Below are positions 12,701 through 24,313 of a DNA stretch of 64,000 nucleotides, in pieces (position 1 is the stretch's first letter; the number at the start of each line of letters is the position of its first letter). Origin of the DNA: Lophius americanus (Eukaryota; Chordata; Actinopteri; Lophiiformes; Lophiidae). The stretch covers positions 6,537,001 to 6,601,000 of the forward strand of contig JBBDHG010000009.1 of NCBI GenBank assembly GCA_037951165.1. Direction: 5' to 3'. A program made the translations under genes and the position numbers. The notes under the pieces were generated by a model, which saw only the letters and a list, made by a program, of their open reading frames with translations, had not been told where the DNA came from and did not search any database.

Positions 12701-15700
12701 ATGAACCTGACCTGGAGAGACATGCAGCACCTAGTGGTTAAAACCGCCCAGTCCGGACACCTCAGCGCTGTAGACTGGAAGACAAATGGAGTGGGACGTA
12801 GAGGTAGACACCAGTCCCTCTTCAATCATCTATGATTGTTTTTTGTCTATCTTCAATACAAATTATCTGCAAAATTTGGAAGCATTGGGAGGATGGTAAT
12901 GAGGCACAGTACATCCTCTCTTTCCCCAAGTTCCTCTGTAGTCTCTTGCTATTGAGGTTAGATGTCTAGTAACTAGTTCAAATAAGCAGTAGTTAAGTTA
13001 TAAGGTGGTAATTCTCAGCTATAAATTTAGATCTCATGTAAGTGTACTTGCATGTTTTTCTTTCTTTTTCTGTAATAGTCATGTTGTTTTGTCCTCCTTA
13101 TCTGACTGGCAAACATGAACACATAGGCTTTCGTTCGCAACAAATAATCACCTGCTGGGGAATCTTACACCATTCGTGTTATTTTCCACACTAGCAGGCT
13201 GTTAAATTCACCGGAAGTTCCCTGCAGTCAGTTTGGTCCAGTACTGCCGGTACTGCAGGAGCACTGCTAACAACATGCTGTCTACCTATGACACAAAACA
13301 GCTGTGCACATCTTCTGCCATTGTTCAGCCTGCCTGCTGCCATCAATCAAACACAAGCACGACACGCCCCGATGGTCAGCTTAGATACAAAAGGGCCTTT
13401 AAAATATTTCTCTAAGACATATTTTTTCTATTATATTACAAACCACAATTGAAAATTCATACAACACACAAATACATTATTTTTACTTCATAATGAGTAC
13501 ACATGATTTTCCTGAACTAAACAGAGCAAGGGCTGACAAAAGATGATGACAGATTCTCTTCATGTGTGTGTTCTCTTCATTCTCTCACCGCCACAATCCA
13601 CCCACCTGAAACTCTCTACTGGCGTCTTTCTTCTCCCTGCAGTTAGTCATTCGTACGGTTATGGGCTCCTGGATGCAGGCACTATGGTGGCTTTGGCACA
13701 GAACTGGACCACAGTCGGGCCACAGCATCAGTGTGTTCACACAATGGTCACAGAACCAAGGTTAGGAGGGTCAATTGAAGCTCTTAATATGCTAGTAAAC
13801 TACAGACTGTTGTTCTGAGATCCAGCTCACACTCACTGATGTCACTTTGTCCTGCTCAAAACGGTGATGCTTGCACACATTTGTAGCAGAGTCCTAATGT
13901 GCGTGTTTGTTTCTGCAGCCACACTGTGTCATTCACCCTCTCCTCTACTTGTCAAATCTGCAGAGACATTGGGAACAAGCTGGTGTTCAGTAAGAGCGTG
14001 GATGCCTGCTGGGGACAACCAGAGTATGTCAGCTCTCTAGAACATGTTCAGGCTCGCCTCACTCTCTCACACAACCAGAGAGGAAAATTGGCCATTCATC
14101 TCATCAGCCCCCTGGGCACACACTCCACCCTGCTGCACCCCAGGTGAAAAGTAAAACACAGCCGATCCATAATATAAATCTCACATCTTTCAAACATGCA
14201 GAAATTACAAACTGTATGCATTTGTGTGAGGAGCTCAATTGTCTTGTGCAGACATGTTACCACAAGCATGGTTGCAGGGAAGAAACATTATTTGTGACAC
14301 AAAAACCTTCATATCTCCCCTATTCTGTCAGACCCAATGACTTCTCCTCGGAGGGATTCAATGACTGGGCCTTCATGACAACCCACTCATGGGACGAGGA
14401 TCCTCAAGGGGAATGGACCCTGGAAATAGATAACATGGCAGCTAATGGCCGTGACTATGGTAACCCTACATCAGTATTGTCAGCCTGGTTGCACCCATCA
14501 ATTCCCCATTTTGCCATCATCAACTCGAATTCTCTTGTACATTTTCTCCAAATTTATCATCTCACTTTGCCTCTTACTCCGTCCCTCTCCACTGATTCTT
14601 TTAATGCTGTTTTTGATTTTAAAAAGTTGTTGGCAACCTTCTGAACGTCTCCATCTCTAGAAATTTTTCACAACTATTGACAGGCTTTTGCTGTTGACAG
14701 GCAAATATCAGCTTCATGTTCTAGTTGGATCCCAGCGCTTTCCTGTGGCTTTTTATATTTTGAGCAGCCAGGGAAATGAAATTCAATGCATCTGTATCCT
14801 CTCCTTCAGAAGCAACTGGACTTCTTTTTTGAAGGTTTGCAGACGTGTCACCTCTCATCCAAGAAGTTTCCTTAGTTCTGACTGACTGGGTGGGATTCAG
14901 GTCATTTACAGCTGTGCACATCTTCTGCCATGGGTCAGCCTGCCTGCTGACATCAATCAAACACAGGCACGACCCGCCCCACTTGTCAACTTAGATACAA
15001 AGAGGCATTTAAAATATTTCTCTAAGACATCTTTCTTCTATTATTCTACAAACCAGAAGTGAAAATTCCCTGGCTGTTGTATAAATACTGTAAGAGTGTA
15101 ATTACAGTATTTGGAATGCTCCCAGACTTTCTTGGCGTTCCTAAAGGTTTTTGGAAAGTCTAGTCACTCTTTGCCCTTAATACTATTAGAGTGACAGTTT
15201 TCCTCAAATTGTTGTGTTTTTCTGCTCTAAACTCCTTAATATGCTATAATAGCATACACTTTCTTTTTTAAATGATGAATTAATTACGTTTGTGCCACGC
15301 CCCCTCCTGTGACAAGATTTTCACACTTATCCAAATAACATTTTTGATAAGTGACATGCACAATTTTCAAAATATTTTCTACTGTGGGTGTATGTTCAAC
15401 TCTATAGAGCACGCCAGGAACGACCTATTGAATGTAAATACAATTTATTGAATGTGGAAATGTGCATGGATGTTGGACACATATTGGGTTGTGCTGTATT
15501 AAATAAGGCTCCTGATTTAGAAAAATCCAACAAATGCCACTTAGCGCCCAGAGTTTTTAGTACTACTTTGATTATCCTGTGAGTTGTTTGCATCATGATT
15601 CAAATGTGGACGGTGGTGAAACTGCCTTGTCCTGTATATGGGTGATATTTGGTGGCATACATCCCCAAACCTGTTTAGAGATAGCCCTTCCAGTTTGTCT

Positions 15701-18700
15701 TCCTTCACTGTAATCTGTCCTTTCTATCCAATAAAAAGAGTGTCTCTTGTTGGTGATGGACTGCTGAGTCCTGACCTGTAGAGCCATTGTATTTGTGTTA
15801 TGTCCTCTGAGCATAAACCTATACAGTACACTCTTGGCTGAATTGAATTGCATGTAAAACATTGCTCAACTCGTTTTTAAGTCCTTATAATGAACCCGTT
15901 TGTTGTTTCGATTTGTTTCTAGGCTTGAAGTTTACCAGGTGTTGGATAAGATCCTTCTTAGTTTCTCAGATCCTCCATCCACATATTGGATTATGATGTT
16001 GTTGCACCTGTCTTTCTTTCTTCTCATACATTATATAAACACTTGATTTTGTCAACTTTCGAGGTGGTAATGACCTCAAGTCAGGTTACATACTTGACTC
16101 CACATCTGTCAGTAAGAGCTGAAGAAGCCTCTTCGATGAGAAGTTGGTCATTCTTGGTCATTCTTTAACAAAAAAGTCTAGTTGCTTCTGAATCAGCCTT
16201 CAAGGACTAACATATTCCAGATGAACAAGTATCTATGAAACTCCTCTGATATTCATATCCTGGAAAAGTCACGGATATTATGCAATCATTATCGCGTCTT
16301 TAGCAGGTCCTTCGTGTTAGTGCGATACCTCAAAAGCTATTTCATGGATTGTCTTCAGGAGCTTTATCTTTAACCTATTTCTCCAAAGTGTTCAGACCAT
16401 AATTATTCAACCATTGGTTTTGTGCACATGAATAAATTAAACTATGTAATGGATCATTTTCAAATGTTATACTCCCATAGACTTCAGTGTGAGGAAGAAC
16501 TGGATTGATTTTGGGAAAAGTCGGTTGTATATTTTTAACACCTAGGGGGAACTTAATCTCCAAAGGTTTTTAGGCCATCATTTCCTACCATTGATCATAT
16601 TTAGTCCAGATGTGATGCATCTCTCACCATATGATTAGGCTCGAGGAGATCTATCGTCTTTTATCATATTTTACTGTAATAGTTTATATTTTACTCACTT
16701 CTGGGAGCCGTTTCCCAAAACTACCATTGACATTAATTTGAGGAGTTCAATAAGGGAGAATTCTTGTGAAACGCAGTGAATTGGGATCTTCACACGTGTA
16801 TACCCTTGCTGTCGGGGACCACAACATGAGCCTAGTTTTTTTTAGTGCACTACCATTTCTTTCTTTCCTCCCCTGTCTGCTGTTTTCAGCCAGTTAACAC
16901 TGTCCATTCTAACAAGTGTTGCATTAATATTCTCATACACCCTCTCATTCTCTCCGCTCACAGGTGTACTGAGGGAGTTCACCCTCATCCTGTGGGGAAC
17001 TGGACCCATCGTCGTCAACCCCTCATCCTCTTACTTCCCTCGGCCATCAAACAACAGCTGCAAGACCTTTGACGCCCAGCAGATCTGCATCGGTGAGATG
17101 ATTTTCCAGATGCTGTACAGGAGCCACTTTAGTGGTCGACTGTCGTCACACAGTCATTCTGACCTCACGGGCCTTTGATCGGACTATGTCGTGTGTTTCA
17201 GATTTTTGAAAAAAAATGTTGTGAAACAGGTTGCGTGTTTTACAAGCGTCATGTGCATTAGTTTATGCAAGCGCTGGATGTGCATATGCCATATGTCATT
17301 AGTTCAATTTGAAGTGTGGGACGTATGTAGAAGCAGCAGAGGAGATAAATCCGTCATCAGTGAAAGATGTGCTGCGTTATCAACATCGAAAAATGACTCC
17401 CTTGTTGGAAAGCAGATGAGTTTGGAAGCTTGGTTCTGCTTCCAATCAATTGGAGGTATTAATCAAATCCACATTCCTATAGTCACTGCTCTTGCTTTAT
17501 TTTACCGTGTTCCTGTTTCCTATAAACATCCTAGAAATTAATCGGTTCCTGGAGAGGACATTGAAATTGGTTTATAATCGAGGGAAAAGACAATGTTCTG
17601 TTGGTGTTATAAACGATGTTTCACCTTGGATCAGAAAAGCAGAAATGGATAAATGTGTCTTTTTGAGTGTTTGTAAATTATAGAGAATCATACAAAGAAT
17701 AAGGCTTGTAATAAAACTGTGATTACAAAAATTTAAATTTAAGGATTTTTTAGATCTCAGCTCTCTAGTGTTTAAGATTTTGTGAACTCTGGGAATTTGC
17801 GATTGCCTATTTTTCACCACTTTCGTGTCTTTTGCAGACAAGATATTAAGCATTGAATCAAAAAAAAAAAAGATGGGTGGGTGATAATGACATAATCACC
17901 CACCCATCTTTTTTTTTTTTTTTATAATCACCAGGCCCTTTCTTTCATTTTGGACTGGATTTCTTCCAAGAAAAAGCGAAGGAGCTATCTGTATCTCATA
18001 AGATCTAAGCACCCTCTTGTTTTCATCTCCCTCTTTCAATTGAAGAGTGCAGCCCCGGCTTCTCCCTCTTCCTCCAGGGCTGTGTGAAGTTGTGTCCGCT
18101 GGGCTTCATCTCAGGACAGCAGGTCCTCAACCTTTCCTTGGAGAACTGGGTGGACCTGTCCTCCGTCCAAGCCTGCCTGCCATGCAACCCCGCATGCCTC
18201 ACCTGCTCTGGCACCGGACCTACAGACTGCCTGTCCTGCCCACCTCACAGCCATCAGGTCCTCACATCCTGTCTGCACCAGAACAAAGTCCAGCGTAAAT
18301 CCTCACTAGCAGGAGGTCTCAGGAATGATGGAGGCCAGCAAGAGAGGAAGATCCCAGCTGTTACAGATGTCAGAGGAAGAAACAGGGAACCTCCAGAGTC
18401 CAGCAAAGCGCCATCCACTCAGCTGCCTGCCATCATGGCTGTGCTCAGCTGTGCCTTCATCCTGGCTGCTTTTGTCAGTGTTTTCCTCCTACTGCAAATG
18501 CGCTCACGTAGCCCCTCGTCAGGCTGGAGAACCAAGCTGCCCTCTGTGTATTCAGAGGCGAGGGGGATGAGAGTGGGCCTTGGCTTTGGATTCGGCCAAG
18601 TACAGAACCGGAAAGCACAGATTTGCTACAGGGGTATCCCCACTGTGTGGGGTGACGAAGAGGGGATGGCCTCCAAGTCTGAATCAGACAGTGAAGAAGC

Positions 18701-18752
18701 AGATGCCAACAGCGAGAGGACAGCTTTTATCAAGACGCAGAGCTCAATCTAG
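720..18752 (+). CDS. furin: Furin (proprotein convertase), 3' part of gene, 10 exons
   Basis: Calcium-dependent subtilisin-like protease of the trans-Golgi network that cleaves proproteins after basic motifs. Coding exons: 720-808, 4585-4757, 9527-9739, 11115-11215, 12700-12803, 13643-13760, 13964-14143, 14332-14459, 16964-17092, 18046-18752; all are GT-AG and in phase. They encode 646 residues starting at the catalytic His. In this fragment His1 lies in HGTRCAGE, the oxyanion Asn is N102 in SGNGG and the nucleophile is S175 in GTSASAP. These spacings equal human H194, N295 and S368 exactly. A P domain follows (about residues 250-380), then Cys-rich repeats, a membrane segment (LPAIMAVLSCAFILAAFVSV) and a cytosolic tail with YRGI and an acidic SESDSEE cluster. 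The signal peptide, propeptide and catalytic Asp are upstream of the window. Oddities: RGK replaces the RGD of human furin, and the tail is about 84 residues against roughly 57. Identification is secure; which teleost paralogue is unknown. Confidence 0.96.
1590..2150. mobile_element. Non-autonomous DNA transposon fragment in furin intron
   Basis: The right end carries GTTATGGCTGATCAG at 2136-2150. Its reverse complement matches the left terminus of the element at 59404-59919 (CATCAGCCATAAC), which marks the two as one family. The preceding 500 bp has an open frame but no recognisable domain. The left boundary is not resolved. I recognise the terminus as a common teleost repeat but cannot name the superfamily. 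Confidence 0.5.
3008..3028. repeat. (CA)n microsatellite
   Basis: Uninterrupted CA dinucleotides in a furin intron; the open frame through it on the minus strand is low-complexity and not a gene. Confidence 0.9.
3633..4201. mobile_element. MITE-like DNA element with terminal inverted repeats
   Basis: The left end GGTGGGTGTACATGG (3633-3647) and right end CCATGTAAACCCACC (4187-4201) are inverted copies with a single mismatch. The interior of about 540 bp has no transposase and contains repeated CGGAAA-type words near both ends. It lies in the furin intron before the exon at 4585. The flanks (ATA, TTA) do not give a clean target duplication. Confidence 0.75.
8077..8180. repeat. Interspersed repeat 3' end (LINE or SINE tail)
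   Basis: A short GATC tandem is followed by TTTATTTATATAG and CTGTCTCAAGGTGCTTT. These words recur in many teleost interspersed repeats. I cannot assign the family. It is intronic in furin. Confidence 0.4.
8543..8563. repeat. (TA)n microsatellite
   Basis: Ten tandem TA units in a furin intron. Confidence 0.9.
8893..8934. repeat. Perfect 18-bp inverted repeat, 6-nt loop
   Basis: The arm at 8893-8910 (GAGCTTATGGGACTTTGT) and its exact reverse complement at 8917-8934 are separated by TACAAG. A third partial copy (CATAAGCTCG) follows at once. It is intronic in furin and too short for an ordinary microRNA precursor. Confidence 0.9.
9747..9770. repeat. CA-rich repeat just behind a furin splice donor
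   Basis: CA-rich tract beginning 8 nt after the end of the furin exon 9527-9739, whose donor is GTAGGT. On the RNA it reads as a CA-repeat element, a known binding class for hnRNP L. A role in splicing is inference. Confidence 0.85.
13299..13458 (+). repeat. Direct duplicate, copy 1
   Basis: This 160-bp block in a furin intron starts CAGCTGTGCACATCTTCTGC and ends GAAAATTC. It is repeated with scattered substitutions at 14909-15068 in a later furin intron. The copies share the interior words AAAATATTTCTCTAAGACAT and CAATCAAACACA. Confidence 0.85.
13919..13963 (+). promoter_or_regulatory. furin: Possible alternative 5' extension of a furin exon (tandem acceptors)
   Basis: Two good acceptors precede the exon at 13964: TTTCTGCAG ending at 13918 and AAATCTGCAG ending at 13963. 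The 45 nt between them are in frame and stop-free, so the upstream site would add 15 residues at the start of the P domain. The downstream site gives exact family alignment and was used in the gene model. Confidence 0.5.
14909..15068 (+). repeat. Direct duplicate, copy 2
   Basis: Second copy of the block at 13299-13458, same orientation, about 1.6 kb downstream. The sequence just before it (about 14820-14908) has the motif TCACCTCTCATCCAAGAAG. A related motif in the opposite orientation lies near 16110-16145. This suggests the block belongs to an interspersed repeat rather than a private duplication. Confidence 0.8.
17860..17920. repeat. Perfect 26-bp inverted repeat with A and T tracts
   Basis: The left arm 17860-17885 is 12 A then GATGGGTGGGTGAT. 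The loop is 17886-17894, and the right arm 17895-17920 is the exact complement ending in T residues. It lies in the last furin intron, 125 bp before the final exon. Confidence 0.92.
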
Positions 18753-19173
18753 CTGATTTTGGTCAGACTGTATGGGGCTGGTACATGGCTGAGAGAAATC
18801 ATTGGCCTTACTGTCCCTTCTGAGCCCGACCCAAATACATTAGGGAGACAGTCATTTGTTTTACCTTGTATTTATTCACGTTTGTTTTTCATCCCATGTG
18901 ATACTAGATGTTTCACACCTCATCAGATACTATAACTGTTAGGCATTTACTTATTTCTACTTATATGATCAACAGGCATTACTCTGTCCAAAACAGAGGG
19001 GTGTTTCAGAGTTTTGTTTTACCATGAAGCAGTAGGACCCACAAGATGCAAACCGGTAAAATCAAAACCGCATTGGAGTCTGGCACAGATATCCGGACTC
19101 CACACAAACCTACCTTTACCATAATGCCTGGTAAACTCCATGTCTTTCAAGGTCTCTTCCATTTTTTATGAAG

Positions 19174-19179
19174 AATAAA
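19174..19179 (+). terminator. Candidate furin poly(A) signal AATAAA
   Basis: First AATAAA after the furin stop, 421 nt downstream. Later ones at 20004 and 21352 could serve longer transcripts. Confidence 0.4.
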
Positions 19180-21340
19180 TTATAGTTTAAATTCTCAATA
19201 ATTTCTCAGAGCTCAAAATAACCAAGATCATTTCTTTGTTTGTTGTTTTCTTTCAGACATGTCTCCCAGAATGATTTCATAAAACTCTTCGCAGACTGAG
19301 AAGTAAAGTACTCTCCGTGATGAGTGAACGGAACTTCATATGTAAAAGTGTCCCCAACATAATCATTTGGCTCATCAGCCCAGTCAGTTTAAATGGATTA
19401 ACAATGCTTGTATTTTATTTTTTATGTTTTTCGCACCATGCAGCCGAGAAGCCTACACCGTCTTCATTAACTGTTAACGTCATTGAATATTTGTGCAGCG
19501 TATTTTGACTGTATACTGAAACGTCCCACAGGATATTTGGGTGGGTTTGGGTAGGAATGTGTAGGGGATGCTTTGTTTTCAGAGCTTTGTTTTCAGAGCA
19601 TAGGGATATCAGATGATAAAATCTCACTGACTTGTAGAACAGGAACACTTTATTTGAATGAAAAACTGATGCGTAGCCCAAAGCTGCTGCGCTGACCTTT
19701 GCAACATTTTTCTTCTTGGCTGCTGCTGCTGCTTGAAAGAAAGATCATTCTCTCCTCATTTTCTTCACTGAACAAGTATTGATTTTGGGGTTTCACTCCC
19801 AGAACGTCTTCATCAGTAGTGACATTCTCTCCCTTTCTATGACAGGAAGACAAAGACCTAATTAAGCCCCATCTGAAAATACACAAGTTGAACCAAAGCC
19901 CTCACTCTTGAGGAGATACAGTCTCCGCTTTCTGTTTATTGAATGTTTTTTATTTGACTGACAATGGATGTTAATATTGTGGAGATGAGATTCTTCACGC
20001 TGGAATAAAATGACTTTGGCTGTTGCATAAATAGACTTTGTGTAACTTTACTGCCAGATTTATAAACCTTAACGATGCATCTAAAACCCAGCCCCTGACT
20101 TGAAAACACCACCCAAAAGAAAAAATGGCTCATTACTCCTAGTTTATATCGTTGTTGCAAGAGTGTTCACTCTGGGACCTAAGCGCCAGCAATCTGCTTC
20201 CTCCTTACTATGGAGTGAGAAGCATCCAGCCAAAAAGCTTTGCAGAAATCGTTTTCAAAAGCTTCAGTATGGCAGCTTCTTAAAGATTAGATTGGTGTGA
20301 AGGGAGGGGGTTGGTTTGCACATTGGGGGAACATTGCATACCATTAGCAGCATTGTTTCTCAGAACCCTTTTTCTCGAAGATATTCATTCTGAGGCCTAT
20401 AATTAGACCTGCTAGGTTGAACTTGCTGCACAACTCAGTGCCCTTCAGTGTATCATGCTCTGCATTATAAACCTGCATGTGAGAAAGTAAAGGTGGGTGT
20501 CTGAATGGGGTGATGCAATCAGAGTGGAATAGTTTGAAAGCCTTTTATCTCCTCATTCACGCCTTCAGTAATTGTTTTTGCGAGGCTCTGATCCATTTTT
20601 ATGTCCCTTTCTCTCCTCAATGCTTTTTACCTTGTATTAATTAGCCGTCATTTTCTGTACTCTTCCGCCTACTAACTAGTCTGGGTAACAAGAGATATTA
20701 GATTAAAACAATAAATCAGCTCCCCCATTAGCCGATTTTACATCAGCTCAATTGGATACTAGTGTTCCGGCCTCATTATTTCAGCTGGTCAAATATAGTG
20801 TCAGTTCTCTCTTACTGCACAGAGAGGTTGATAAGCAGTTTGCAGTCTGGAGTAAAAATGCAGATGCCCGAGTCTCCCCAGGGTGCTTCCACCCCTGCAT
20901 TCAGTGCACTGATCACACCCAGGCTCTGGGCTTCCCTGCCACCACGCTTTCTTTCTTTCTCTGTATTCTCGTCCATTTTCATGAAGCGAGAACAAAGAAA
21001 CATTTCTTTTCATGTTTAACTCAGCGATGCTGTCAACACCTTCAGTTCAGACAGGGAGAAAACACGTGTGGAAATCCTCTGCTTTTAATTACAAGTTTTG
21101 AAGTGTTAAGCTTCTCTGTTTAATGGTTTGAAACCTTGACAAGTGAAGCACTGAACTGTCTCTAAGAGCTGATGTCTTCAAAAACTCAGTGTTGGTATGC
21201 ATGGACTGCACTGCTGCCCCGACTCAATAATGCCCCCTACTGATAGAGAAATACACCAAACAGCAGCACAGTCAGACTTTAAAACAAAAGTCTTTACGAT
21301 TTGGTCTTCATAAAATTCATCTTTTATGGTCTACTGCAGC

Positions 21341-21357
21341 TTTATTTCCCCAATAAA
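21341..21357. terminator. Back-to-back poly(A) signals on both strands
   Basis: TTTATT (AATAAA on the minus strand) and AATAAA on the plus strand are 5 nt apart. This could end long furin and man2a2 transcripts that meet here. It is placement only, with no transcript evidence. Confidence 0.3.
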
Positions 21358-23605
21358 AACCGATGAGACCATGGCTTCATATATTACTTCTGAAAAAATA
21401 AAAACACAGCTACAACACACATCACATTTAGAAAGAAAAAGACGTTTAACCAGAGACTCAGAAACACTGACTGAAACAGCAGGAGAGAAGGATATGATAA
21501 GACGGGAGACATTTCTGATAACATGAAGTGTGGTCTTCGTGTAATGTTGGAGAGAGAGTAGGCAGAATGTTTTGCACTATTTTGGACCAGACATGTGGCC
21601 AGAGGAGATGACAGAGCAGTAGACCTGCTGCAGGATGAAGATGATGAGCCAGTAAAGTGAAGGGATACGGTGAGAAACAGGCTGAAAGGCAACATCGGGA
21701 AAAATGTGATAGTTGGGTTGCCGCATATCGGGCCTCAGCATTGAACACCAATGACACCATCCTCCACAGGCAGCATGTGACAGAAAACGCCACTTTACCA
21801 CTTCGGGAGCGGAAGCAATGTGGATCTTTACCAATGAGACTTTTTCTGTCTTGAGGTTACTTTTAATAGTTTGATACTTTTCCTAAAAGGGTTAGTTTGC
21901 CCAAATACATTTCCTCAAATCTCAGTCATTGATCACACTGGCATCTAGATATGCAAAGGTTTTGGCTTTGAGAAATCGCTGATATGTTTCCCCCAGTGTA
22001 GCTCACATAGCTAAAATGAACATACTTCACCTCCATGGCTATTTCTGACTTTTACAGTTGTAAAAAAAAATAAAAAATACATACCTCCACAGCCCCATGT
22101 TGCCAAAATGAAACTTTTTAATGCTTAGAATGCCAAACATCAAATTATATTCATCCTACTAGAGCAGTGGCAGAAATCTCAGACAAAATGCGGAAAATTA
22201 AAGCATCATCAAATTTGATGAAAGATATTGTCAGCATCTCGACTGAATCATGTTTTTAGTTTGAATATTTCAGTCATCTCTGGGTTTGTATTTTTTTTTG
22301 TAAAAAACATGTCATTTATAAGAAACTCCCAACGATGGATTCTGGGAAATTTGTAAAAAAAAACACATTTGTCACAACATTTGACACTTTGACCTTGACG
22401 GCTGATTCTAAATGAGCTAGTTTGAGCCATAATTTCAGACTGATGACTCAAAAACCAAATAGACCTGTATTTCCAGATACCAGCGGAGTTTATGAGTGCC
22501 TAAATTATAATTAAAGTAAACTGTCCCTTAATTTATGTCCTGGTCATCAAAGGGATGCTACCGTTATTACCAACCACTCATCGCAGATGCTTAATTTGAT
22601 CAATGAAACCAAACAACAATGAATGGTCCCTGAAAGAACACCCGGATGCATCCAAAACAGAAACTCTACAGACACACACCGGGACTGACGGATGTGCATG
22701 ATATGGAAAATGTGAGGTATTGTCTTCTACTGGGTACAGCGTGGCTAACAAAACCAGCCAGAGATCCCGGACAGGGGCTATGAAATGCAGACCCTTGGAC
22801 AGTTTTTCATCAGAACGGAGGAACCCCAGGGAATCAAAGAATGTCTTCAGACTATCTACAAGCAAAGACAACAGAAGGTTAAAAAAACAAACGCTCCTCT
22901 GATTTTAACGATCATGTTGCGCTCGCCTCGTGACCCACGTGGAGCTCAGACACGCATCAGCTTCAAAGAGCCGTAGCTTGGGTATCCTCATGGGATGAAA
23001 TGAGACCACATACATTCTCTTGGCTGCATTAGAGTGTCAGAAAAGATGAAATAAATTGAAACACTACATCGAAAGGTACAAAAAAACAAACACTGAAGAA
23101 TGTCTTCTTCACCTTGAACATCAAACTAAAAGCCATACATCAAATAAAGCTTTTTTTAATTGCACTCTGATGTGGGTCGAACCCAAAGTTCCTCCCTCGG
23201 TATATGTACATTCAGTAGTTCGTTCCAGGATGGAGCAGGGATAGAAAAAGACACTAGTTCTTACAAAGCAGAACCAAATTAGATTTCATGTTTGATTACA
23301 GAGACAGACGGGTACACCCAGGTGTATGTGATGAGTGGATCTGGCAGTCTGTCGTGTTTATAAACACCTCCAGGTTTCTTTGAGTTTTGCACCTCCTGGA
23401 GACGTCTAGAGTGGCAGCTTCTGCCACCTGCTGTTCAGTCAGTCCTGGTACATGTTTCCTTAGGCGCTTCATCTCAAACCTGTAGTCTCTCTCTGGTTCT
23501 GCTTGACAAGAGATCCGGGTCAGTCTGTGTTGCCCACCACAGGCCTGGTTCTTGGTCCAAGAAGTCTGCTGAAGTTTTTATTGCTTCTTTGTTTCTGCGC
23601 AGCTC

Positions 23606-24275
23606 TTAGCGCAATTTGAGCTTGAAGGCAGAGATCTCCATGGGATCCAGGCTGATGGAGGAGTCGTTGGCCAGAGGTGTGCTGGAATGCATCAGAGTGA
23701 GAGACATGGGCTGGAGCAGCTGCAGGTCCAGGTTCTTAAACAGTCCAGATATACTCAGCTGCGAGGAGAGAGACATAGAAGACATGGAGGAGTGGAGGGC
23801 GTTAGAAACTACACATACTGATGTAAGAGAAAAATATAAATGTGCAGGATTGGCCTCCAGTGAAGGAAAAATGTATTCAGATCAGTTACTGAAGAAAAAA
23901 ACAAAAAACTCCAGGCCTAGTAAAAACATCATTATGCCCAATGAACCCTGAAATAATTATTCATATTTAATAAGCACTCTTAATGTGCTTATTAAAGCTT
24001 GTAGTAGACCCTTGAGAAAGATTACATTTTTTAATCAACAATAAGATATTGTCATATTGTTCATAACAAGCATCTAATAGTCAGGATCACTGAAGAAAGA
24101 CTTAAGTTTTTATTGGGTGTTATTAGCAATTCTTCTTCTTGTTTGTTTCTTAAAAATAAATAAGAAAATGTGTCTAAGGAAACAGATGCCTCTCCTACTG
24201 AGTGCTGATGAAAAAAAAAAAACAGTGGCAGAATCAATTTTCTTTTATGTCTTGTGTTTTAGCGTATGTGTGTGT

Positions 24276-24313
<38 letters not shown>

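Larger units (their letters stand above)
18753..23605. other. Intergenic interval and 3' UTRs between convergent furin and man2a2
   Basis: No coding exon was recognised on either strand in 4.85 kb. The left part should hold the furin 3' UTR and the right part the man2a2 3' UTR. Candidate plus-strand poly(A) signals lie at 19174-19179, 20004-20009 and 21352-21357, and minus-strand ones at 21341-21346 and 23577-23582. In mammals FES occupies this position; no exon with its F-BAR, SH2 or kinase motifs was seen. Confidence 0.7.

Noticed and set aside
17860..17923. GC-containing hairpin followed by a T run, resembling a bacterial rho-independent terminator
   Set aside because: It lies in an intron of a vertebrate gene, and the T run is the complement of the A run that forms the other arm.
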